This document shows, piece after piece, positions 8,276 to 13,422 of a DNA stretch of 15,753 nt; position 1 is the stretch's first letter; the number at the start of each line of letters is the position of its first letter. The notes under the pieces are model-generated. The model saw only the letters and a list, made by a program, of their open reading frames with translations. It was not told the DNA's origin and searched no databases. Source of the stretch: an uncultured Eubacteriales bacterium (GTDB lineage Bacteria; Bacillota; Clostridia; Oscillospirales; UMGS1783); the NCBI GenBank assembly GCA_900555065.1, contig USJY01000006.1, forward strand, positions 1-15,753. The letters are read 5' to 3'. The translations under genes and the position numbers were made by a program.

Positions 8276-8304
8276 TTGACAAACTAAATATAACAGCACA
8301 TACA
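8276..8304 (+). promoter_or_regulatory. Possible internal promoter before pfkA
   Basis: A perfect -35 hexamer TTGACA (8276-8281) starts just after the dnaE stop. Seventeen bases on is CATACA (8299-8304), a weak -10 match. The 56-base gap is the widest so far in the run and is AT-rich. pfkA may therefore have its own promoter in addition to read-through. Confidence 0.35.
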
Positions 8305-8328
8305 GCAGAACAGGAAAGGAAGGATATA

Positions 8329-9303
8329 ATGGCAGATACACCCAAACGCATCGGCGTACTCACAAGCGGCGGCGACGCGCCGGGCATGAACGCTGCGGTG
8401 CGCGCCGTCACCAGAACCGCCATCAACGAGGGTTACGAGGTCATCGGTTTTATGCGCGGCTACAACGGCCTTGTCAACAACGATTATATGGTGATGAATA
8501 TTCGGACTGTGTCCGATACCATACACCGGGGCGGAACGCTGCTCTATACCGCCCGCTGCGAGGAGTTCAAAACGGAAGAGGGCGTGAAAAAAGGCGCGTC
8601 CGTCTGCAACGACCTGAACATTTCCGGGCTGGTCGTCATCGGCGGCGACGGCTCTTTCCGCGGCGCCAAAGACCTGACGCAGTACGGAATCAGCTGTATC
8701 GGCATACCCGGCACGATCGACAACGATATTGGGGCCAGCCAGTACTCGATCGGGTTCGATACGGCCGTCAATACCGTAACCGAGATGGTGGACAAGATCC
8801 GCGACACCTCCCAGTCCCACGACCGCTGCACCGTCGTCGAGGTCATGGGACGCAGAGCCGGGCATATCGCCCTGCATGCCGGACTTGCGACCGGCGCGAC
8901 CGCCGTGCTGGTGCCGGAAGTCAAGTTCGACTTTGAACGGGATATTATTAAACGGATCGTACAGGCGGCGGAATCCGGGAAAAAGCATTTCGTAATCATG
9001 GTCGCCGAAGGCGTCGGCGGCGTCGGCGAACTGGCCAAGGCCATCCAGTGGCGCACCGGCATCGAGTCGCGCGCGTCCATACTTGGATATGTACAGCGCG
9101 GCGGGAGTCCGTCGGCGCGCGACCGTACCATGGCGAGCCGTATGGGCCACCATGCCGTGCAGCTGCTTGTCAGCGGCCAGGACAACCGCGTCGTTGTGTA
9201 CGAAAACGGAACGATAACCGACTTCGACCTGAGGGAAGCGCTCGACATGCACAAGTCGTTCGACATGGACCTCTATAACATCTGCCTGGAAATCAACTCG
9301 TAA
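8329..9303 (+). CDS. pfkA: ATP-dependent 6-phosphofructokinase
   Basis: PfkA phosphorylates fructose 6-phosphate to fructose 1,6-bisphosphate, the committing step of glycolysis. The 324-residue protein has the usual short bacterial length. Diagnostic motifs are LTSGGDAPGMNA (11-22), IGGDGS (104-109), IPGTIDND (126-133) with catalytic D131, and MGRRAGHIAL. The glycine in GGDGS and PGTIDND (not GGDD and PKTIDND) indicates use of ATP rather than pyrophosphate. The ATG at 8329 is chosen because AAAGGAAGG lies just upstream; the open frame extends 26 codons further but overlaps the end of dnaE. The dnaE-pfkA pairing is common in Clostridia. Pyruvate kinase, often next, is not here. Confidence 0.96.
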   Translation: MADTPKRIGVLTSGGDAPGMNAAVRAVTRTAINEGYEVIGFMRGYNGLVNNDYMVMNIRTVSDTIHRGGTLLYTARCEEFKTEEGVKKGASVCNDLNISGLVVIGGDGSFRGAKDLTQYGISCIGIPGTIDNDIGASQYSIGFDTAVNTVTEMVDKIRDTSQSHDRCTVVEVMGRRAGHIALHAGLATGATAVLVPEVKFDFERDIIKRIVQAAESGKKHFVIMVAEGVGGVGELAKAIQWRTGIESRASILGYVQRGGSPSARDRTMASRMGHHAVQLLVSGQDNRVVVYENGTITDFDLREALDMHKSFDMDLYNICLEINS

Positions 9304-9338
9304 ACAGACGCGGCGGGTCTATCGCGGCGCCGCATTGG

Positions 9339-9345
9339 AAGGAGG
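9339..9345 (+). promoter_or_regulatory. Ribosome-binding site that decides the PPC gene start
   Basis: AAGGAGG is a near-perfect Shine-Dalgarno sequence. It ends two bases before ATG 9348 but eight bases before ATG 9354, so the second ATG is the likely start. Confidence 0.7.
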
Positions 9346-9353
9346 ACATGGCT

Positions 9354-9773
9354 ATGGACTACAGAAAGTTTGGCGACACGTACGCCGTGCGGCTTGCGCC
9401 GGGCGAAGAGGTATGCGAAAGCCTGCTTGCGCTATGCAAAAAGGAAAAGCTCGGCGCCGGGACCGTGTCCGGAATCGGCGCGGCGGGGAAGGCGACGCTG
9501 GGCGTGTACCGCGTCGCGGAGCAGGTATATGTAAGCCGCAGCCTTGAGGGCGAATTTGAAATTGCATCGCTTATGGGAAACATATCGCAGCAGGCGGGAC
9601 AGCCCTATCTGCATCTGCACGCTGTTTTGTCGGACGCCGGCGGCGGCGTGTACGCCGGGCATCTGAGCGAGGCGTATATCAGCGCGACGGCGGAAATTTT
9701 CATTACCACGCTGCAGGGAGAGCTGGGACGTAAGCGGGACGAACGGCTCGGCATCAATCTTATGGTTTTGTAA
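9354..9773 (+). CDS. PPC (DUF296) domain DNA-binding-like protein
   Basis: A 139-residue single-domain protein of the PPC/DUF296 family, the fold found in plant AT-hook proteins and in stand-alone bacterial proteins that form trimers. It opens MDYRKFGDTYAVRLAPGEE. The core has GTVSGIGAAGKATLGVY, FEIASLMGNIS, the PYLHLHAVLSD segment (its clustered histidines are candidate metal ligands in prokaryotic members), GGGVYAGHL and SATAEIFI, and it ends GINLMVL, matching a full family length. There is no AT-hook, so DNA binding is not assured; the bacterial function is unknown. It starts about 50 bases after pfkA and is followed 95 bases later by a strong terminator, so it is probably the last gene of the + strand run. 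Confidence 0.85.
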   Translation: MDYRKFGDTYAVRLAPGEEVCESLLALCKKEKLGAGTVSGIGAAGKATLGVYRVAEQVYVSRSLEGEFEIASLMGNISQQAGQPYLHLHAVLSDAGGGVYAGHLSEAYISATAEIFITTLQGELGRKRDERLGINLMVL

Positions 9774-9868
9774 AGGCATATAAAAGAGCGTTTCGCATAG
9801 TGTCACCATCCGATAAGGCTGTGAATATGGAACTCGTTAAATTACACAATCTATCGGGCGTTGCAAGG

Positions 9869-9913
9869 AAAAATGTCGAGAGGAACTGCAAAAGGTTCCC
9901 TCTCGACATTTTT
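9869..9913 (+). terminator. Strong rho-independent terminator, probably bidirectional
   Basis: The left arm AAAAATGTCGAGAGGAAC (9869-9886) pairs with the right arm 9895-9913, giving an 18-bp stem with a single bulged C and an 8-base loop (TGCAAAAG). The right arm ends in TTTTT followed by CTGTT; on the other strand the T-run is also TTTTT. It would end the housekeeping transcript and shield it from leftward transcription. Confidence 0.85.
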
Positions 9914-9959
9914 CTGTTCATAGCGGTACATTCGACTGTTACATCGCCTATGCATACAA

Positions 9960-9992
9960 TTATAGTAAAACTCAAAGGAGATTGTACTATAA
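9960..9992. repeat. 8-base inverted repeat around a ribosome-binding-like site
   Basis: TTATAGTA (9960-9967) and TACTATAA (9985-9992) are perfect inverted copies 17 bases apart, with AAAGGAG (9974-9980) between them. Pairing would hide that ribosome-binding site, and the second arm overlaps the ATA in the start position of the decayed small ORF. It could be a remnant translation control, an operator or chance. Confidence 0.3.
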
Positions 9993-10147
9993 GAGCTAAA
10001 CAGGATTGCATAGCTTTAGACGATTTTGAATAGATACTGGTGGTGCATTGCTTAAACGAAATGCAGAAAAACCTTATTGCCGACGGTAAGTACACCGATA
10101 CAATGGACGAGGTTTTGCTGAAGATCATTGAAATACAAAGCAAATGA
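9989..10147 (+). pseudogene. Decayed small ORF (start position ATA, internal TAG)
   Basis: In one frame the sequence reads (I)RAKQDCIALDDFE, TAG at 10031-10033, then ILVVHCLNEMQKNLIADG and KYTDTMDEVLLKIIEIQSK before TGA at 10145-10147. AAAGGAG (9974-9980) sits eight bases before ATA at 9989, where an ATG would be expected. One base change restores the start, and one more the internal stop, giving a plausible 52-residue acidic helical protein. The second half could still be translated from ATG 10064 (28 residues), though no ribosome-binding site supports it. Small ORFs of this look often occur beside transposon and integrative-element genes in gut Clostridia; that origin is a guess from memory, not shown by the sequence. 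Confidence 0.4.
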
Positions 10148-10217
10148 AATGCAAGGTTGTAAACAAGAAGGCGTGATTATGAAAAAGGTGATTTATAACG
10201 AAAAAAATGCAAATTAG
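10144..10217 (+). other. Two mini-ORFs, probably truncated gene starts
   Basis: ATG at 10144 overlaps the previous TGA and encodes MKCKVVNKKA. ATG at 10179, with AGAAGG about seven bases upstream, encodes MKKVIYNEKNAN and stops at 10215-10217. The second has a good ribosome-binding site but only 12 codons, as if the rest of a gene were cut away at about 10215, exactly where minus-strand remnant coding begins. The original gene is not identifiable. Confidence 0.25.
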
Positions 10218-10414
10218 AATTCAGAGTATTGACCAGATTTATAGGGTTCACAGCCATCACCGCCCCACATATGAGCACCGGACATACCATTTTTAATGGG
10301 AGATTCCCATTTTACAGGAAGTTCCCGGGTGAAACCTTTGACAAGATCGAAAACAACACCGCTGCACCTCCGTTCAGCAAGCGTCTTCAGGAATCGGCGG
10401 TTCATAGAACCCAT
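10214..10414 (-). pseudogene. Coding remnant, unrecognised
   Basis: The minus strand encodes 66 residues from MGSMNRRFLKTLAERRC to a C-terminus rich in Gly, Trp and Tyr (GAHMWGGDGCEPYKSGQYSEF is the tail region), ending in TAA. There is no ribosome-binding site, and the frame is closed shortly upstream. A second minus-strand frame from about 10520 to 10403 reads a Gly/Asp/Glu-rich stretch (DVATDGEVKEGENTEG, then DNTIVYVWVL) and stops where this one begins, which suggests one gene broken by a frameshift. The composition looks coding-like, but I cannot name a family, and either frame may be chance. Confidence 0.25.
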
Positions 10415-10517
10415 ACATACACGATGGTATTATCGGAAGGATCTCCAGCATTGATGCCTTCCGTGTTTTCGCCTTCTTTTACTTCGCCGTCAGTTGCAAC
10501 ATCAGAAGAATTGTGCT

Positions 10518-10588
10518 AAGTAAAAGTACAAGAGGAGCTGACAGCTCCGAAACAGGGATATCGAAAACTGTCAGCTCTCATTTTACTT
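10518..10588 (-). terminator. Imperfect long inverted repeat after the alpha-galactosidase gene
   Basis: GAGCTGACAG (10535-10544) is the exact inverse of CTGTCAGCTC (10568-10577), and AAGTAAAA (10518-10525) is the inverse of TTTTACTT (10581-10588), giving a long interrupted stem whose right edge overlaps the stop codon of the alpha-galactosidase gene. On the minus strand it ends in a T-rich stretch; on the + strand TTTTTT follows. A smaller hairpin, GGAGCT/AGCTCC (10534-10548), competes with it. It is probably the operon terminator, though the 23-base loop is large; the end of a mobile element is an alternative. Confidence 0.5.
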
Positions 10589-12622
10589 TTTTGTAATATA
10601 GATAAGAAGAGACATTCTTGCTTCATTGAAAGTAAGGGTGATACCGTCAGTCATAAGGGTCTCGCCATCCACTTCCATGGTTTCGCCGTTGTCATCAACT
10701 TCTAGAAGATAGGTAGCATCCGCATCCAGGCCTCTGAGAACAAAGGATTGCTTGGACACCATAGATTTCTCGGGACGGAAGGCCATGAGGAAACCTCTGC
10801 CCTCTTCGGGTACATAGTATTCGTAGCAGGCGTTAATGCTATCATAATTGTTACCTGTGCCCTGTGCGAGAATATAGTAGTCACCATTCATCATTTCACG
10901 GCAGGGGAGGTACTCTTCTGCCTTTTCCATCCACCATTCGACGTTTGTTACAGGAACGCCCATTGTCAAACCAGCACCCATCTGGCATCGGAATTCGTAA
11001 GAATCATCACAGCCTTCGTTGGAGGCACCGCCACAGGACAGGGGAATCCAGTAGCTTAAGTTCCACCCGATGTTTCTTGTGCCGTCAGCTGTGGTTGCTG
11101 CGTCCACGCCGAGCACGTAATAGTCCGAACGCCAAAGGGGAACGGAGCGTTTCATCATTTCTATATCAAGACGTCTGCCGCCGGATGCGCAGTTGTCTAT
11201 CATAAGGCCGGGGACGTTTTCGCGGAGTGCATCGAGATAACGGTAGAGGTTGGTTATGTACTTGATCTCAGTGATACCAGTGCGGTGCTCGCCTTCCTTG
11301 GTATCGGCATAGACCCATTTGTCTAAGGGGTCACAGTTGAAGTCCTGTCTGTACCAGTCGATACCGTTGTCGTTGAGTATGCCGCTGATAAGCTCAATGA
11401 GATAATCTGTGGCTTCATCGCTTGCAAGGTTGTAGAGCTTAAACATAGCCGCATCGGATGCAGGCATGACATATTCGGAATGGTTTACATCGATATCGGT
11501 GCCTTCAATAACACGTTCGGGCTCAAACCAAAGGAGGTATTCCTTGCCTTCTTTGTGTACTGCATCGGAAACAACGGAAAGGCCGTCTGGGTATATCTCT
11601 TTGTTTACATACCAGTTGCCCACTTCCTGTGCCCACGCCATATCGTAGGTATCTACAGATGCAATATTGCCGTGCCAGCCGGCGTCTACCCAAAGAACAT
11701 CGTAAGGCCAACCGATAGCTTCGGCACTTGCTATAGTATTGAGCTGTGTTGTAACACCGGCTCCGCCCCATGCGTTTATGGTCAGGGGCAACTCGGTCAC
11801 AGGCTCTCCGCTTTCATCGGCAGGCGTATAGTACTGCTGCACCATATCTCTGTATACCTGGTTGCCGTCAACACGGTCGCCGGTAAAGAAGGTCATTACA
11901 ATGGAAGGAGTACGCATACTCTCGCCTGCGTGAAGTGCTATATCGGTGCTGGTCATCCCCGCAACCATGGTAAGGGTATCTTCAGTTGCGGTGAGATTGG
12001 CTGTCCACTGTCCGGTCCAGCCGATCGCAACAACTATGCCCTGGCCATCGCCAACCACGTCGAAAAACGGCATATAGCCCTGGGAAGAACGGCCACCTGT
12101 ACATTCGAACTTCAGCGTATTCGTTTCGGTCATGCTCTGAGATAGGGGTTCAAAGTCGTGACCGTCGGAGTTACCGCCGTAGGCGTAGTTTACGGTAGCA
12201 TCGGTAACGGCATAGGGGGAATTGAGTGCCTGGATATTGGAAATAGGCAAAGAATCGGAGGATGCTGTATTTTCAAAGTAACAACACCAGTCAATACAAG
12301 GCATATCGCCTCTGAGCAGTATTTCAGCCCAGGCCTTGACGCTGTCCTTCTCATAAGTAAGGACATAGGTGGTGTTACCGTCTTCATCAGTGCCCTCTTC
12401 TACAGTCTTGGCCCACTGGCCTATATGCTCCTGAAAAGGAACCTCTCCGTAGTCAAAGGAAAACAGTTCGTCTTCTTCGATCCTGGCCTCAAGCCAGATC
12501 TTCGCGCGATCCATATCATTCTCGGCGGCGGGGGAATCCGGCCCGGCGTCAGAAGGCTCACCACAGGCAGTCAAGCCCAAAAGGGTAAGTGCCGCCAATA
12601 ATAAAGCGAATATTCTTTTCAC
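10583..12622 (-). CDS. Alpha-galactosidase-like GH36 lipoprotein
   Basis: Predicted surface lipoprotein hydrolysing terminal alpha-galactosides. The 679 residues begin with a lipoprotein signal peptide (KR, hydrophobic core, lipobox LTAC with C20) and a Ser/Pro/Asp linker. An N-terminal beta-domain runs to about 270, the TIM barrel follows, and a C-terminal beta-domain ends the protein. GH36/clan GH-D marks are WVDAGW (311-316), LLWFEPER (363-370), WYRQDFN (423-429) with D427 as likely nucleophile, and CASGGRRLD (478-486) with PLWRSDYY, where D500 is the likely acid/base. These match the YRQDFN subgroup rather than classic KWDMNR enzymes, so specificity could also be alpha-GalNAc or another alpha-linked sugar. 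The GTG start overlaps the stop of the upstream gene by four bases (GTGA), so it is translationally coupled. GC is lower than in the housekeeping genes. Confidence 0.88.
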   Translation of the reverse strand: MKRIFALLLAALTLLGLTACGEPSDAGPDSPAAENDMDRAKIWLEARIEEDELFSFDYGEVPFQEHIGQWAKTVEEGTDEDGNTTYVLTYEKDSVKAWAEILLRGDMPCIDWCCYFENTASSDSLPISNIQALNSPYAVTDATVNYAYGGNSDGHDFEPLSQSMTETNTLKFECTGGRSSQGYMPFFDVVGDGQGIVVAIGWTGQWTANLTATEDTLTMVAGMTSTDIALHAGESMRTPSIVMTFFTGDRVDGNQVYRDMVQQYYTPADESGEPVTELPLTINAWGGAGVTTQLNTIASAEAIGWPYDVLWVDAGWHGNIASVDTYDMAWAQEVGNWYVNKEIYPDGLSVVSDAVHKEGKEYLLWFEPERVIEGTDIDVNHSEYVMPASDAAMFKLYNLASDEATDYLIELISGILNDNGIDWYRQDFNCDPLDKWVYADTKEGEHRTGITEIKYITNLYRYLDALRENVPGLMIDNCASGGRRLDIEMMKRSVPLWRSDYYVLGVDAATTADGTRNIGWNLSYWIPLSCGGASNEGCDDSYEFRCQMGAGLTMGVPVTNVEWWMEKAEEYLPCREMMNGDYYILAQGTGNNYDSINACYEYYVPEEGRGFLMAFRPEKSMVSKQSFVLRGLDADATYLLEVDDNGETMEVDGETLMTDGITLTFNEARMSLLIYITKK

Positions 12623-13422
12623 GCCTTTTTACCTGCCTTTCTTACTATTGCCATGGTTACAAGGCAAAGGATAAATGCAACAACAAAACCTGCAACCAGC
12701 CAAACTATCATATAAACAGGATTGTTTTGCTTAATGACTTTTGTCTCCACTACGGGCTCGGGGATCTCTCTTTCCTCTACTGAAAGTATGGTACCGTAAT
12801 CGAAGTCGTCAATAACAGACAAGGATTCCGTGGAGGACGTATCCAATTCATAGCTGTAGTCTACTCTTATGGAGCAGTACATTCCGTCCCAGCCATAGGG
12901 AGCGTTTGCCCAAAGGCGGGTCTCGCCGTCCAAGGTGGTAACATTGTCAATATAACCGTCATGGCAAGCCTTGGTCTGGTCATAGGGAACTTCCTCTATG
13001 CACAGGTCCACCTCAAGGCCGTCTCTGTAATACTTCGCAAAGTCGCCTTGGAAATTGATAATATCATTCGCTGTATAGGTTAAGCCCCTACCCAGCTCGA
13101 ACAGCATGGTATCGTGTTCTTCACCTACGAAAGATGTAGCGCCCTGATACTGCAATGGAGCAGCGTCATCATATTGCAGATTATTCCCGGTGTCTACGAT
13201 TCTTAAGGCAATCCAGGGGCCACGGTTGGAGTCGAGCAGATTTACTGCAATCGGCTCCGAGAACTTCACAATTATCTGCGTATCGCTGATTTGAACACAG
13301 TCCTCAACTGTTAATAACTTTGTTTCTTCCTCTGCTGCGACTTCCGGCGCGGCCATGCACATCGCCAAGAGTGTCATTACTGTAGCAAGGATCGTTGTCA
13401 TTATTCTTCTGGCCATTTTCAT
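12619..13422 (-). CDS. Membrane-anchored surface protein with one repeat unit
   Basis: A 267-residue exported protein that I cannot assign to a named family. It has an N-terminal signal peptide (MKMARRI, hydrophobic core, cleavage near APEVAA at about 30) and one copy (about 38-193) of the unit repeated in the upstream protein: SDTQIIVKFSEPI (46-58), GPWIALRIVD (68-77), APLQYQG, CIEEV (141-145), GYIDNVTTLDGETRL (156-170) and GWDGMYCSIRVDY (177-189). An acidic linker, a transmembrane segment (about 236-260) and a basic tail RKAGKKA follow, implying an outside domain and an inside C-terminus. No LPXTG motif is seen. Its ATG overlaps the upstream stop (ATGA), with GGAGGG just before; ATG at 13416 is an alternative with better spacing. 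The role is probably binding or scaffolding, by inference from position and architecture. Confidence 0.8.
   Translation of the reverse strand: MKMARRIMTTILATVMTLLAMCMAAPEVAAEEETKLLTVEDCVQISDTQIIVKFSEPIAVNLLDSNRGPWIALRIVDTGNNLQYDDAAPLQYQGATSFVGEEHDTMLFELGRGLTYTANDIINFQGDFAKYYRDGLEVDLCIEEVPYDQTKACHDGYIDNVTTLDGETRLWANAPYGWDGMYCSIRVDYSYELDTSSTESLSVIDDFDYGTILSVEEREIPEPVVETKVIKQNNPVYMIVWLVAGFVVAFILCLVTMAIVRKAGKKA
12844..13311 (-). repeat. Single copy of the surface repeat unit
   Basis: Residues 38-193 of the 267-residue protein. It shares the motif order of the tandem units: FSEP strand, GPWIALR, PLQYQG, a long W/F-rich strand, DIINFQGDFAKYY, IEEV, DNVTTLDG, GWDGMY and a closing DY. It appears closest to the last tandem unit (both have an F-G-(D/E)-F-x-x-Y-Y/F segment and a xNVT-x-DG strand), which suggests they arose by duplication. 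Confidence 0.75.

Larger units (their letters stand above)
9774..10582. other. Gene-poor border region with remnants
   Basis: About 800 bases separate the + strand housekeeping run from the minus-strand surface operon, and no intact gene is convincing here. It holds a strong terminator (9869-9913), an 8-base inverted repeat (9960-9992), a decayed small ORF (9989-10147), two mini-ORFs (10144-10176 and 10179-10217), minus-strand coding remnants (10214-10510) and a long imperfect inverted repeat (10518-10588). The base composition changes here from GC-rich with Arg CGC/CGG codons to more AT-rich. The region looks like a scar of insertion and decay. Confidence 0.55.

Noticed and set aside
8284..9252. 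Minus-strand open frame of 322 codons opposite pfkA
   Set aside because: Antisense shadow of a clear phosphofructokinase gene; no ribosome-binding site or domain.
9324..9333. 10-base perfect palindrome GCGGCGCCGC between pfkA and the PPC gene
   Set aside because: It has no loop and no T-run, and such short palindromes are expected in GC-rich intergenic sequence.
9348..9353. ATG 9348 as start of the PPC gene
   Set aside because: Only two bases from the Shine-Dalgarno sequence; ATG 9354 is at the normal distance.
9800..10033. Plus-strand open frame of 77 codons through the terminator
   Set aside because: Its middle part is the terminator stem-loop itself; only the last codons belong to the decayed small ORF described.
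9760..10143. Minus-strand open frame of 127 codons after the PPC gene
   Set aside because: It crosses the strong terminator hairpin, has no ribosome-binding site and runs over the end of the PPC gene.
11480..12145. Plus-strand open frame of 221 codons inside the alpha-galactosidase gene
   Set aside because: Antisense to a gene with clear GH36 motifs; no start signal.
10766..12622. The WYRQDFN catalytic segment as a new glycosidase feature
   Set aside because: Although unlike the classic KWDMNR motif, this form together with CASGGRR and PLWRSD is familiar in one branch of GH36.
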